Shown piece after piece: positions 13,001 through 28,000 of a DNA stretch of 64,000 nucleotides; position 1 is the stretch's first letter; the number at the start of each line of letters is the position of its first letter. Source of the stretch: Varroa destructor (lineage: Eukaryota > Arthropoda > Arachnida > Mesostigmata > Varroidae); NCBI RefSeq assembly GCF_002443255.2, contig NW_019211456.1:58013578-58077577 (forward strand). The letters run 5' to 3'. A model generated the notes under the pieces. It saw only the letters and a program-made list of their open reading frames with translations. It had not been told where the DNA came from and searched no databases. Both the position numbers and the translations under genes were made by a program.

Positions 13001-16000
13001 AAATCAGAAAATATACTTACACTATATAGTATGGGTTGATAAACTAGCCATTTTCCATAGTAACGTAAGCTACAACTAAGGCTATGGCGGTTATACAACT
13101 ACGAACCTGGCGGACAATGACATCGCCCAGTAACATGGTCGCATAAGGCATCGTTGTAGCAAGGACATCGTAGGCTACAATCAGGACCGTAGAATCCTAT
13201 AAGGTTCAATACGAGCATCCGTATGTTTGTTGAAGTTCAATACGCCACTAATAATAATAATGTAATAAAGAATATCAACTCTGGGCATGCCTTCGGACCA
13301 AAGGGCTTTTGAAATGCTAACGATATGATTAAATTGTTTAATTATTGAACGGATTAGATTAGATTAGATTTATTTGTTTTCAGTGAGTGTAAAAAAAGAT
13401 TTAAATGAAATTGCAACAATTGTAAAACAGGCAAATAGCTTGTTTACGGAGAACTTTCAATACGTAAACTGTGTTAACTCTAAAAATCCGAAAGTTATAA
13501 TATATTGTTTACAAACACTTCAATCACCACTCGATTTCAATTCGAATATCACCCTTCTTCGTTGAAAGCGTTATGTAGCATTCATTTAGTGGTAACAAAT
13601 GCCACTCTCTTAGCTAGGAACGTTAGTTGAGTTTGCTAACGTGAAGTTTATGGTTATTAGTAATTATATTTTGCTGCATTTTCTCAGCAAACACTACGGA
13701 AAGCATTTATAATTCTGCTTATTACTCAGAAGTGCTGAACTTGCCTAAAGTAATTTGACCATGAGTTAACAGAAAAACAGCAGAGTCAGAATGGCAAACG
13801 TAAAATAGAAAGAGCCACAGAGAGGGCACAACTGTTCTGCTCATTCGGACTATGAATTCTTGTTACACGCCTCCTATACCTTGACCTTTTTTCTTTTCTT
13901 TTTTTTTTTTCAAAATCACTGCGACAATAAATTCTATTCGAAGCGCTTTAAAACTAAATTTAATTTTAGTTTAATTTACCGTCCAATTCTACTTATTTCG
14001 CTTCCACAAAGTCTGCTCGTGCCCATTTTAAAAGCTATTGCACTACTCCCAGAGGGTAAAAACCACACACACACACACACACACACTGTAACACAGACGG
14101 GATGAAATATGAAAATCAAGCTATAATAATTTGTTTATAAAATTCAAATCCAGACAGTGGATTTATATATGCCGACTAATTTGGGTCCGTTCTAGCTACG
14201 GAGCGATCTGCATACGTATAATTGAGCGGAACCTGCCTCCAGCGGGTTGACGAGGTTTATCGTTCCCACTCAGTAATTCTCTTCAGCTAGGCAGCAGGCC
14301 GAATCATCAACACAAAAAACCTACAAGATCTTGCTTTTACTATCATTATTTCGACTCAATACAGTTACTAAAGAGTAATCAACGGGCACTGATCGTAGGT
14401 ATATGTAGGTTAATGGTCAGGCTGAACGAGTTCTGAGCTTTAACTCTTCTAATTAAGTCCGAATTCGTCCGAACACTACGGTGATAAAACAAAGTTAGCC
14501 TCACGTAAGCAAATAAGAAGAGCGCTTTACTGAAGAAAAACCCTTAGAAGCAAGGTATTTATTTATTTATGTGAATTCAACACGTGTAACCGTGGATCAG
14601 GCTCTTACTAAGGATATAACATATGTACTCTAGTTATCGTGCATCTGGAAATTGTTTCAGCATCCACTGTTACGTATGCCCGACGACCGTTCGTAACTCG
14701 GTGTAGTTCATCTCCAATAAATTTCTGCTAGAGAATCTAATGGCATTTACATCAATCAAATAAAGCTGCGTATCGTGCAAATATAACGAGTTCAAATTAT
14801 TTGTATAACATTGAGATTAATTCAATCTATAGGATCTTACGCCATCTAAATATATCTTGCCTCTGTGAGGAAAATCTCGTCATATACTTAGAATAATGAG
14901 ATAATTCGCCTTAGTCACTCTACTATGGCACATGTACTCAGCATTCTCCAACAAAGGTGGCCTATGAACACTGCTGCAGACAATGAGTCAGAGCGCAAAT
15001 ATTCCAGCTACTTACAATAGATAGCAAAGATATTGTAAATGCGGGCTGGTGTTTGCAGTGTAATTAGATTATTGAAAAATTTAGTGAATTTAGAATGAGT
15101 TTGGTCAAAGCGTGTTGGGCACCTGAAATGTAGGGGTACAGCTCTCCCGACCATCTGTGTCGTTCCAGACGGTATACCTTATACCGTATGTTAGCCTTCG
15201 GGCATCGACCCGAAACCGGTCTTGGCACAAAGACAAATGCACGCCGTGTCGGCAGTCACGTAAATCCTGCCGTCACTGCCATGTGACACTGGTGCTACTA
15301 AAGCCGTCGCCTTTAGCTCTTGCTGACGTCTACGCCGCTGTCCCCGCGCCCCATCGGCACCGCTGCTACCAACACTTCAATTCAGTCCGGGTCCCAATCC
15401 TTTACGCTGCCTCTTGTCTAAACTCATGTCCTGTTATTCCCCGCTTTAGCCCCATCGCTTCTCTCTCTCTGTCTATCCTTTTGTACAGCTTCTTTTCCTC
15501 ATATGGGACGTATAAGGTGTTCTTTACAACGCCGCGACGCCGACGCTACTGTACATCTTGGACATGAAGCAATCAGCAAATCGTCTGCAACCAATACACC
15601 CTCTCCACCTTCATATATTTCTCTTTCTCTATTGTTTTCTCTTTCATCGCTCGTGCTGTCTGTTTCGTTAGCCGAGTCTCTCTATATAAATTTATTATTA
15701 TGCGAACCCGACCGGTTTCTGTGAGGTCTATCGTTGGGAAAATGGACCTGCGGCAGCAGTGTGCTATGTTGGAAGTGAGACCCCCCCCCCCCCCCGTACA
15801 AACCAAACTGTCATATAGGGAAGCTCTATGTCTACTTCAGATGGCAGAACGCAATTCAATGAGAAACATTCCTGAAGGAAGGAGAGGACGAATGAGCTAA
15901 GAGAGAACTGTGGTCTTGGTCCCGCTGCCATGTCAAGGATATATTATTGTTATATAGCAGACGGACGAACCAAAGGTACGGGTCAGCAGCGGCACTACAT

Positions 16001-19000
16001 ATGCGGTATAGCGACGAGAACTACTACACACAGGAGCGCAGGGACACAGAGCGGTAACTACGATTCGACACTAAGAGAGTCATATGACTCTCTTAGTCCA
16101 TTTCTGCGTTTCATTTGAAAGAGCCTGGACAGGATGACAGTAAACGGCGGTTAAAAGCGTTACCCTCGAAATTGAGACCTCCGTAAGAAGAGAGTTGAGG
16201 TTTGAGGCTTTCCCAAACATGAGGTGGACCGCCGGACGGAAGTAATACACCAGAGATATGCCCAATCCGCAACCTTCTGGGGCTCGACGCATTTAGTAAC
16301 CGTTCCGAAAAGGAGTAAAGTCCTTCAAGATAAGGAACGGGAATAAAACCAGCGAGTGGGACGACTGCAATGCAATCCTGACGTGGCGACGCAGAACAGA
16401 TACGCAATGCAATGCAAAAAGCACTGAACAGGGTTAAGTTCGCCGTTACTCTGCCGGCGTTCGTATAAAAAGGAAGAAGCCTTGCCTGTGTAACCAGAAT
16501 TACGAACGAATGCTTGATACTTGTTTAACTTTACGTTATATCACTGTAGTCGCTGTTTGAAAAATAGAAAAGGGCAGTGAATGTATTACTCTAATAATGC
16601 TTTGACAGCCCAGCGGCTATAATACATGGATTCTGCTAGTATCAAAGGATTACGAATAGAACGTAACAGGTAAATATTAGTTATCATTTTTTAGGACTAA
16701 AATCCTGTGATGCTGGTAACCCGACATGGAAGCACAGTCCTACCGTTTCTAGAAATCTAGCAAATAAAAAAAACGTGTAAAACAGAATTACGTAGTGTTC
16801 TTGTATTAAGAACTACAAAGTTGAAACTGAACCAGGCTACCTGTTTAATAGTACGGACGGCCAATTTATTCTTACCGAAAAGTAAAGACTTTTCCAAACG
16901 ACCTATCTAGCTCTTTAATTTAAACTTGTGCCGTCGACTATTCATAATTATATTAATAGAATGAAACACTTCAAAAAAATACTTTCACATTGAATCTACC
17001 ATCCGTGGGGATTCCGTCGAAAAATCTGTACTCTAAAACAAAAAAAGAAATCTATCTCTCTAAGCGCATCAACACTTACATAATTGCAACATCAATTCCT
17101 CACTTAAATTGATACCGGTAACTTGCATTTATTAGGATCTAAGTCTGGAGAATATAGAATCCAACCTTGAATTCCAAGGTTCCTGTAATCCAGCACATCG
17201 AGTTTTTTCTTTTCAAGACGCACTGTGTATGGCCTATTGCTTTGCGCTGTGGCCTATCCATGTTTTTTCGAATCTATTTGCCAACTTTAGCCAACTAATA
17301 ATTTCAGTTTGTCGAACCCATGGTTCATAAGCGATAGAATGGTGCCTGTCAGACGTTCCTGTTGAGCGAAATTCTCGAGTTGGATTGATGTATAAATACA
17401 CGTCTTTTGATCCCTACGAAATTTCGTGTGGGATTTTTCGGTAGTAACATAAATAATACTTCGTCATAAGAAATAACTCATATATCGAAGATACCAATTT
17501 TAGCCGCATGTGTAAATTAAGAGGATTGAAGTAGGTACAAAGAGCTTTAACTGTTAAGGTTTTGATAAGATACTAATAAGGCGTGAGACCGCCTACCCTA
17601 AGGCTTCGCTGTTAAATGCAGAAAATGTATAAATATTCTATCTGAAAAAAATATACTACTCACCAGAAGGACACGGTACGGCGCAAACAGCTCCAGTCCA
17701 TCCTTCAGGACAAAGACACTCTCCACTGATAGGATTACACGATCCTCCGTTTTGACATTGGCATTTCGACGCACATCCATCACCATGAGTTCCTGTAATG
17801 AATATTTTATCACACATACATTTAATCATCAACTGCTTTAAATAAGGTTTTTTTTTTTAAATTTTTTTATTACCAGCTTGTAACTTTAGGGATATCGTTA
17901 ATTGTCAATTCAGTCAAAGATAGCTGACCACATGAGTCCAACTACGTAAGCGTATGAGTACAGCAGTGTGATTTTTGATCGAACAAAAAATTATAGCCTT
18001 TATACAAAGCAATCGCTAATTATGAAGATTAACTATATGGCGTCGATAAACATATGAATAGCAGGGGTTTATATAATTATTGAACAGTGTATATTCCCTA
18101 ATTATACACCATAATACATTACTAGGTAGCTTGTTATGGATCTCAAGGTGATTAGAAAAGCTGTGCTTGAAGGTTATTATCGTCCAACTAATTATTATTG
18201 TGCTCGATCATAAGAAACACATAAATAGATAGATGGTGTGAACCAGGAAAAGGAAACGGAAGACATTAAAAGGTGCATCTGACAAGTATACGTTCGACAT
18301 GTTGGATATTTATTAGACATACAAACTCGAATTCCAAGTGCACAGCGCTCATAGCCCATGTAGCATCAGCCTAACGTTGGCTGAGCTCGATGAAAGCACT
18401 ACTGGCACTATGTGCATCTAATGGCGACAGTATGTAAAGTCAGACGTGCGGGCGTGCAGACAGCAAACCATCATGCAGACGTGCTTCTTTTTTTCTTCTT
18501 TCCTGCATTTCTCCTCCGAATGGCTTCTGCAGTGTTGCCATGTCCTTTGACATAGCCTCTCGTTTACACTTGCCCGAGTACGGGCGTGAGCTGGTCGTCC
18601 TAGTGGTCGTCACAGCCGCCCTTGACACCTGGAAAGCGTAGGGACGGTGGCGGCCGTGTGGGTGTGCCACAACATGCTGCACCACTATAACGTCTCCAGC
18701 GTATCTGATACCTTGTTTTAGTGACGTATTTCGGCAACTTTTCCTTTGACCTTGTAGTCTTTTAGCGTTGCATCTCTCTGGCTTTCTGACCTTATACCCC
18801 ATCTTCTTTCGTATTACATTCTGTCGCGTACATCTTCACACGGCTCAGCCGTAAACACAGACGCCTATTCGGGTCAAGAGATAATTCCACTACGCGTCTT
18901 GCGATGCCTTCCGCACTATTCTGAATGGCTTCCCATTGTAACGAAATCTGAGGAATTTCAATGAACGCTGTGCTTATTCGAACAAGGTTGGTAAACTTAT

Positions 19001-22000
19001 TTCTATTTCGACCATCTACAACTGCCCCAGCGTTTTGCACCTCATCCACAGGAAAAGGTTTACGTTCGAGTCAACCTGTCCGACCCCCTTTGCACCGAGC
19101 TCGGCTAACCTGGCATTTCCTCGGAGTGACTCCGCGCTTGCATGAACCCACCATTGCGTCGCTTTGTCATTGTATGACGTTATTGTATATTGAATTGTAT
19201 CGTACGAGCATTTTAACTTCAAGATAGCGTAGAACATTCGAACTTCGATTGAGTAACGAAATCAAGCTAAAGAAGGAAAAAATTACTACTCAATAGAGAA
19301 AGAGAGAGCACGCAAAGGTAAATCATCGAACGTAACGGCAGAGTGGAACGGGACTTCAAGGAGAAGGAACAGCGCTAAAGTCACGACCCTCTGGTTCTTC
19401 GGTGTTTACTACCGACGTCTACCACTACTGTCCATTAACAGCGTTTCACTTATCCATTAATTAAAGTTCCCGCAGCGGGTTCATCTATGGCTGCTTCAAC
19501 CTGCAGCCCCGTGCAATGAAGAGCAGTCCACAACGAATGATGCCCGGCTAACCAGTAGTGCTTCCTACTTTCCTACTCCGACAAAAGCAGCGTTGTTACC
19601 ATCGCTGCAGAATGCGCCTGCTTGCACTTCGACCACAGCAACTGCTGTCGATACTACAACTCGTAGATTCTGACGCTTGCGTCACGGTCCACTTCCAGCT
19701 TTCACATCATGTCAGCTTCAAAATGAAAGCAGCGTATCGAACAGCTAAATGCCGTAAGGGGTTCTAAACACACAGCCGCGATCAGGGGACAAGATGTGTG
19801 AGGGTGGCTTAAAGCAGTGCGGCTGTCGCTTAAACTTTAGAACTTTAGAAGATTTCTTATACAGTAATGTTGAAGTTAGACTCAGTTAACTTTCATGGAG
19901 TTCTTCACTTTGATTACAAAGGTAGCAAAGTGATTGACACTTTCGCTACACGATAAGCTCTAAGAAATAAAATTTAGCACTATGACTAGAAGCGGTTTTT
20001 GCTCATTTAAAATCATACCGCTTTTTAATTAAAGCCGTTTTAAAGGCAAAAAGAAAGGCGGATCAAGAAAACGAATTATTTAATATAGGCTCATTAATGA
20101 CTCCGCTGACAACAAACCTGGAGGACAAGTTTCCTGACAAAGAGGCCCTCGGAAACCCGGTGTACAGGTGCAAGCGCCAGACACGTGATCGCAAAGGCCC
20201 CCATTACGGCAACGGCATTTTTGTCCACACTCATATCTGTAATGCGAATGAGGAATTGAAAACGTTAAGCTTAATATGCAGTTATTTCCAATAATGTTGA
20301 ATGAAGAAAATTGAATTCCTTATTGTCAGCAGCAGAAATAAATAATTCTTAACTTCACTTAACAAGTTAGACATGACATTCGATCGGACATATCTAACTT
20401 ATACGACTGCCTGCCACAGAGGAACCGTGTCTCTATGCAGGTTATGAATTCCACAGGAACGCGAAATATAGATAGGTTTAGGATTAATAGAAGTCGCCAG
20501 TTAGGTCAATCTCTCGATTGTAAGAATTCTAGAAGCCCATTCATCACACGGGACAGGTCAAACGTTTAAAGGAAGAGGTCCAGTTAGATAAACGAATTTC
20601 ATTAACACCAGCTTAGTTACCCAGCTATGGCTAAAATTATTAGTATGAAATCAGAAATGATTAGTCTTGTACCGGTAGTATAGAAGTTTAGGCTTGCTCC
20701 CCCGTTCACTTGTCCAATTCAAGTTAATGATTTTAACAAACGAGGCAGTGAATTGGGATTTTAAAAAGCTATATCGTTCCTTATGTAATTGCTCTGGTAA
20801 TTTAGCTGCGCATAATATTCTATGCCAGCTGTGCGATTCGATATCTAGTCGAATTAAACTCTGGAACTTAAAATAAAATCTGGAACTTCGTGGAATGGAC
20901 GTATATGCTCATGCAGGTAAGTGCCGTTCGCAACAATACATATACCTGAGGGGGGGGGGGGTCAATCCAGCCCCCAGGCAGTTTAAAAGTGCATTGTTTA
21001 CCGCAGTGAAAATACAGTTTAGCCAGGACAAGATGGTAATCTTTTGTGCGATGGTCACTACATAGCCAAATTCTGTCCTAGCTCCAACAATGAGTTATTG
21101 CGTTTGTTTTAGCCCCTAAATATAGCAGCTTACAAATGCAGTCAAAGCTGACGCAGAGATCATCGGTGATAACTAAAGTCTTCTTATTTGTGACTTAATT
21201 AGCGAAATCTGCGCTGATGAGCGTGAAATACAAGGGCGCTCATAATTAATGCCTGTGAGTTTTTCCAAAGATCGGGTTTATTGGGTCGCTTTTGTTCTGT
21301 GTTCGATACATTGGGATTGTTACAATCTGCATTTATCTATTGGGCTCGAATATTCGATTCCTGAAGATGACAATAACCCACTAAGGACACCCATTGTTAG
21401 TTATTAGGTGTGAGGCAACGAGTATTTCCATTGAATGCTCATTATCTTATCATAACACACTGGTCACTCTTTGCGGCACACAATCATGCTCTGCCGAGCA
21501 GCAGCGATACAGTTTAGTATCAATCCCTGTCGTATGATAATGTCCTAAATAGCATCATAATGACAACTACACTTACCCGTATGTGCCGTCGTTGCACTTT
21601 TGATCGCAGTGGTCACCTTGCCAACCGGGCTTGCAAGCGCACGCTCCAGTCAGCGGATCGCACCTTGCCCCATTTCGACAGGGGCAGTCACGTTCGCATT
21701 CAGCGCCCCACATGCCCGCGGGACACGCTAAATAAACAACAGCAATATAGCGAAACGAGGCGACAGCAGGAGAGACGGGAGAAAATTAAAGGCAGGAAAA
21801 AGAGAACAGCGCGAGAGATAAACAGTTAGCACGGTGGTGACATTTTATGAGAGAAAACTATCACGGTGCCTACATAGTAATAGACACACAAGTATCACGC
21901 CTACCAGACAATACAATACTAAATTAAGTCGATTCATGATACATTCATTCATATGTATGCATGTTGCAAATATATACGCCTTACTTATTGTCTGGTTTTT

Positions 22001-25000
22001 TCCTCTAGATTTAAAAATCGTCATCTGTTTTTATGTGTTATTATTATTCGATGGTAAGCTAACTGGTCCGCGATAGTTGCGGTTAGCATTAATCTCATAC
22101 TCAATTGTAAACTAAATGCTCTTTATAAATAAACATTTAATCTTGTAAAGGAATGGCAATTAGAAACGGCTATCGAACGTCAAGTTGAGTCATTCTTGTA
22201 GCCGATTTAACAGCACTACACCAGCGTGAACTAGAAAGGTCTGATTGTTTATTTTACAAATCCCAACGATAACCTAGGTCTCTGTGAATACTCGAAAGTA
22301 TTGCCGAACCTTAGAGTGAGCTGAAATAGTTGAGAAAAAATATCTTGATTATATCATAAATACATACGAACGTATTCCGTGCAGAATCGATAGACGGCTA
22401 CATCCATCTGAGCTAATTATGACCATTTAAGTTGTACTTACTGTGCAACACTGCAGATTGAAATGCAGCATGAAATAGAACACAAGCGTACGCTTTCACC
22501 TGTTAGGATAAGCTAGTACATGAAAATATACCTTCGTACCACTTCAGTAGCGGAAGAAAAAATAATAATACCAATGTCAAATAAAATTTATAATGGTAAA
22601 TATTAGAATGGCGTTGATGGTGTTTTTCCTAAGGAACCAAAGTGTACCTTTTGGCTAACGCTCGTCGAATGCGGAAAAATACGATTACTCTAAAATAATA
22701 ACGTGAACGGTTCCGAAAAAAGAAATTATCTTACAAAAATTGCAGGTGGGACCGCCATAGCCAGGAAGACAGTCACAGGTTTCTGGTCCTGAACAGGTGC
22801 CATGGAGACAAGGGTTACTGCATAGTGCTGCAATTTCACAAATATACGACAGCCATTAATTTACCATGGTACAAATTTAGATTCTATTTTTTTTTTTCAT
22901 TCAAATCCGCGGCTTACAATAGGGACGCCGGACGAACGACCAGAAGTTATTCTCCAAATGTACGATTAAAAATTACGAATCATAGAGTTATTGGATATAG
23001 CTATTATGTAAATCGCAGATTAAAGTTTAAATAAAGTCACGGCGCGCGGCTGACTAGCATCGTCCGACCCATACACAAAGCTGCGTAATTATATCTAGAG
23101 CGTTAATGTTGAATTGATTTAATTTCTCTAATGAACTGAAAATAATGTAAATAGAAAAACTCACAAAACATAATGAAGCTGCCACTGATGACTTTTTCAC
23201 AGAAACATTTTACCAGGTTGATATACAGTACCTCCATACTGTGCTACCAATTCTGGCCGCATACCTCACACCAATCGAACATTAACTGTCTCTGTTTTAC
23301 GTAGGAAAATCTCGCAAAAACTAGAACATTTTTTTTTTATTTTTTAAAAAAAAATTTTAAAAAAAGAAGAGGACAACTTCGAAACCGCGTGAATACGCAG
23401 CTTTGCCTACCTATTGGCGCAGATTGAATGAAATTTACCGATCTGAAAGTGGTTGCTCTTGTTATCAAAATGAAGGTCGTTTAAATATATTGGATGCAGT
23501 ATTTTCAATGTTAAGCGTCATAGCAGTTGACATCATTCTAGGTCCCTTCTGAATAACTGGGCCATCGGACATTTAAGGTACGCAGCTGTAAAGGGTCGTT
23601 TAAAATTTTCTGTGCACCAAAACAGAAAGCTTCAAAGGCAGCCGCCCCCTACCCATGTATGACGTCGGCATGAAAAGAAAGGACATACGAGGAATATGGG
23701 AGGCTAGGGGTGCCGAGCTGCTCGATACTGCATCAGAAGCCTGACTCGGCTGTGCTACCTCTTAAGAGCTATGAAGACACTTAAGGGATAATAGGGAAGA
23801 ATTATTCTGTGAAGAAATAGCGATAGAACCAGAGCGTCTTTGGGATTGATTAATCATTCCTTACGGACAGTACAAAGAAGGCCCTGCTCCTGTCCACTAC
23901 TTAATCAAATTTAAAGCTGCCGCTGGTTTGAAGTGTTAAACTTTTCTTATAAGGTAGAATCCTGATGCTAATGGTGCATGCGTCTGTTCGTAAGCAGAAG
24001 TATACATTAAACGGTGTTGACTTTCGATACGTTACGACATGCTTAATTAAATCGGCTGAAAAAACTATCGTTGATCTGTCGATCAGGTCGCTTGTCAGTT
24101 TCACCACTGAAACATGTGTGTGTATATGTACAACCAACAGATTTGGCCTATAGAGCCTCAGACGACAAATCAAATCAACAGTTGCGTCTTCCCCTGACCT
24201 ATTTAAAATGAGAAATTTCACAGTATGACTAATGGACAAGTACTTTCCAACGGGACTTTGTTATTTTCCACAGAATTTGACAACGTCCTTAGCCTTAAAT
24301 GGCATTTTGCGTTTATCCTTTGTTTACTTATCACAACTTGACAATTTAGCTAAATTCGATTACCTATAGTCGTATCATATCAACGTGTTTTCAAGTGCCG
24401 CTAACAAATGAATTTAAAAAGAACGAGTTTAATAAGCATATGGTTCTATTCTCTTCAAAATATTCTAGGATGTTCATTTTTGCAACCAGGTGCCACTAGG
24501 TATTATTAATCATTCTCTGGGTGGTGTTACCCTAGGGCTCTACTGCTGCATCATTGCACATGCTGGCCACGTTGGCGTTTTTGTTTATGATCTACACGCT
24601 CTTCAGGTCATGGCCTTGGAGCTAAACTTCTTTAAACTACTTTTGTATCTATGTCTTGCGTTTGGTAAATCAACGGTCTATACGTTTTCGTTACTTTTAT
24701 TAGCTATATATATATATATATATATGTTATGTTGGTCTCCGATTTCGTTATAAATAAAAAAGAACGCTGGTTTGGCAAAGGTGTAGTTGAAGAAAGGGTG
24801 AAAGCTAGGTCCAATTATAAAAAAAAAAGCACGAATTTCTTATCAAGTTTTTGATCGTTCTTTTGGTTAGCTGGAACGAAGAACGGCGCTCCTTTTTAAA
24901 ACTCATTATCCGAAACTGCCATCAGCAATCGCATCAGGGGCTGGCAAGAAGTTACCTTATTCATCAATATTGTATACGCTCGCTTGCACGGTACGTGACA

Positions 25001-28000
25001 AAGAGATCACGTCACCCTATGCCGTTCGAAACTGTCATACAATCCGAGCAAAAAAATCATGTGAGGGCTCCAAAACACGCGCAATCTCGTACGTCTATAT
25101 TACTTCGCAGACGCCCGTGTACATGCCATTTGAAACATCATCGTCGCCATGCTGCGTGGCATCAATGCCGAGCGAGTCGATGAGCTGTGTTCGGCATCTA
25201 TCCATCTAGATACGGAATCGATCCGGCGACCTTAAGCCAACCACGCTGATTGATTGCTTATGTATACTCGCTCACTGACTGATACACCATAACCAAGCTC
25301 CGGATAGTAGATACTTACGTATGCACCGCTCGCCATCACTACTTTCAACGTAACCCTTGCAGCACGTCGGCGCATTACGAATTCGCTCACGTTGAACCTG
25401 TGATATGTTAAAAAAAAAAAATTAAATCGTATTTATCCTTAAATTCTCAAGTAAATATGTCCTTTTATATGTTGAAACGTCTATTGAAGTACAGTTCAAG
25501 AGTCTTCGATGTCCGGAATTTTCATATCAGATCGTCTCTAATTTGCAGACATGTCTGATATCGCCGTTAGTATCTAAGTGCTAAAATCTCTTCCCTGTTT
25601 GTATATTAGGCATCGATTATATATATATATATATATAGCACGAATATAGCACGTTTCTCTAACACTATTGTCGACAAATTCAGTAGGTGTCTCATAGATG
25701 ATTGTATGGTATGAAAAAAGAAAGAAAATCATCAGCCGGGAGTAATGCCGAAAACGTTTGAACACTGCGGTGTTTTTGCCAACCTGTTTATAGGCTGTAG
25801 TGTAGTCCGTTCGGTATTTGGAGCATCGCGGCGGTACAGCGAAGCACCATGTATAGGTTCGCACCTGGTAGGGTTTGCGGAATGCTATCGTCTCATTGGC
25901 AAGGTACCTAAAAATCATATTTGTAGAAGAGAATTAAAGAGAACCGTATCGCTGTTGCGGTAAGGCGATGCATATACAAGCAAAAACTACCCTATTCTTT
26001 GCTACATCTTCATTCACTTTAATTTAGTCCCTACCCGAGGTAAATTTAAAACATCACCTTTTATCACTTCTTTTGAGCGAATATTGCCACTGCAGGCGTA
26101 ATGCGAATACCTGAGAGCCTGGTAGAGAAAAGTGTTTTACCAAAAAAGCCACCGTCCCAATATATGTTTATGCATACATGATACAAACAATAAAACAACT
26201 ATGATAAAAGTTAATTTCTACGTAATCCAGCGTAAAATTAATGTGTTATGGACGCGAACATTAATATTATTGTGTGAAAGCATTTAGAACATAGACGGAT
26301 CGGTCCCAAAATGAAGGACCGAATGGTACAATGGTGCGAAGAAAAAAAAAAAAAAAAAGAGCATTCTAGCAATCTTTAAAGATGTTAAGTTTTAGTGGGC
26401 TTTCAAACGAATCAAGATTATCTTCATTTTATCAGAAAAAAAGAATGAAGCGGCTATGTCTATAAACTCATCTAATAATGTGGTATACTCGAGGTGCTAC
26501 CATTGTGTGACGGGCCCCCCGTTCCAACCCAAGCACTCTTTTGGTCCTAATAACTTTATTTGAAAATATTATTAAGAATAAGTAGTTATGGCAGGTACTT
26601 GATTGTATAACCAATTCATTAAGTTTAGGGCAAAGTGGCCATACAATAAACAACCATAAAGAAAGTAAACAAAACCGCTGTTATGGCAGACTGCTCGTTC
26701 GTTAAATCACTACATGATTTGTCAGGTTGGTCTCTGTCTATAGTATAGTTATTGTATACTTAGTACGAAAGAAATAGTAAACATTTTTACGAATAATAGT
26801 ATATTCTATACTACGTAAATTTTGAAAATCTAAAAAATTAAATATCCTTTTTGTCACTTGGACAATTACAGATTTAATGTGATAAATTGAAGTGAAGCAT
26901 TATTTTGTTTCTAGTGTTTGTAATTTTGATTCTAGAAAAGATAATTACACATCATTAAACTTAATTTATTTGGCAGACAAACGCATCAAATTTAGAATCT
27001 GAATTTTTATTTAGTTTATTTTCCTAATTGAAATGGCAAATTAATACGTAAGATGTAAACTTCATCTTTATCCTTTTAAATTTTGTATAACCTCATTCTT
27101 TTTACTGGAAGTTACCATTTGGATTGAGCTTTCTTGATCACAGGATGTTTATTCTAATAGACATACAGCGATCTCTAATAATTTGTTCAGTGGGCTTTTA
27201 AGAACACTTTGGATGCATTGATAATAAGCTTGTGGAACTGACCAGCAAAAACTTCCGTTTGTGCACAAAACTCGACTCTATTTATCAAAATGACCCATTT
27301 AAAATACTCAATTAACTGTACCTATAATAGAACAATTATCAAGAAGTTACCTCGTTGGATCTTATTTACTTTATTTATATCGCTTTAATTTTTCATTCAG
27401 GCATGATTTTTAATAAAACAAAAAAGAAATTATTAAAATAACAAGCAAGATCGCATATACTCGTTAGCGATAAGATGGAAAAATAAGTCGAAATGAAAAA
27501 GCAGCGCAAGTATTTGAAATTTTCGCGATAAGAATGCCAGCTAGTTCTAACAAACGTATCAGATTCGGCACGCTATACTGGCAATAAGATCGACCTGCCT
27601 GGAACCTTGTTTGTCACGATCCTCGTTCACATTGTCGAGTTACAAAGAGCACATAGTGGTATCATACTTCTCGAATTTTCGTTTCATTATTGTCACAGTT
27701 TCATTCATTACTTCAAGTCGAATTGCAAACTTGCCTTTTATCGCCTGCAAATAAAATTACGTCACATATTTGTCTTAGGCCTGTTTTTTTCCTCGATTTT
27801 CACTTCGGCTTTACAGACCTTGCCTTCCATCCTGAAAGGCACGAACCTTTAGCAAAGACTTAAAATGTTGCAACCATTCGTCGTGGACGCGAGCAGCATT
27901 AAACCAGCTCGTACAGTCAATTGAAGGATATCTTTTTGGGACCCCAATAAAAATACTCTAGATGGTTATAATAGACCCGCAACTGATAATATTCATCGGA

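Larger units (their letters stand above)
13197..17663. other. draper-like intron 7 (4.5 kb) containing a GC-rich island
   Basis: It includes a GATTA run (13352-13370), a CA microsatellite (14064-14086) and a GC-rich block of about 1.3 kb (15140-16440) unlike its surroundings. That block contains a hairpin, a 15-base C run and a 28-base perfect palindrome. The 136-codon open frame at 15157-15567 is not recognisable. Confidence 0.5.
20237..25318. other. draper-like introns 3-5 taken together
   Basis: Outside exons 4 and 5 (22735-22827, 21577-21727) this span is AT-rich intron. It carries a 12-base G run (20950-20961), long A/T tracts near 23330-23365 and a TA microsatellite (24705-24725). I see no other gene. 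Confidence 0.5.

Noticed and set aside
15157..15567. 136-codon plus-strand open frame
   Set aside because: Explained by the low stop-codon density of the GC-rich island; no recognisable domain and no splice context.
18440..18802. 120-codon minus-strand open frame rich in Arg and Lys
   Set aside because: No known family and no consistent frame with the adjacent open frames; likely due to local GC content.
19016..19237. A minus-strand frame with an RNase H-like string ([18 protein letters not shown]), suggesting a LINE remnant
   Set aside because: The key acidic residue after GN is absent, and no reverse transcriptase motif is seen in the neighbouring frames. The likeness is too weak to annotate.
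23701..23760. A tRNA-like start on the minus strand (GGTAGCACAGCCGAG), possibly a tRNA-derived SINE
   Set aside because: No B-box (GGTTCGANNCC-like) follows at the right distance and no cloverleaf can be drawn; the inverted GCCGAG/CTCGGC alone explains the appearance.
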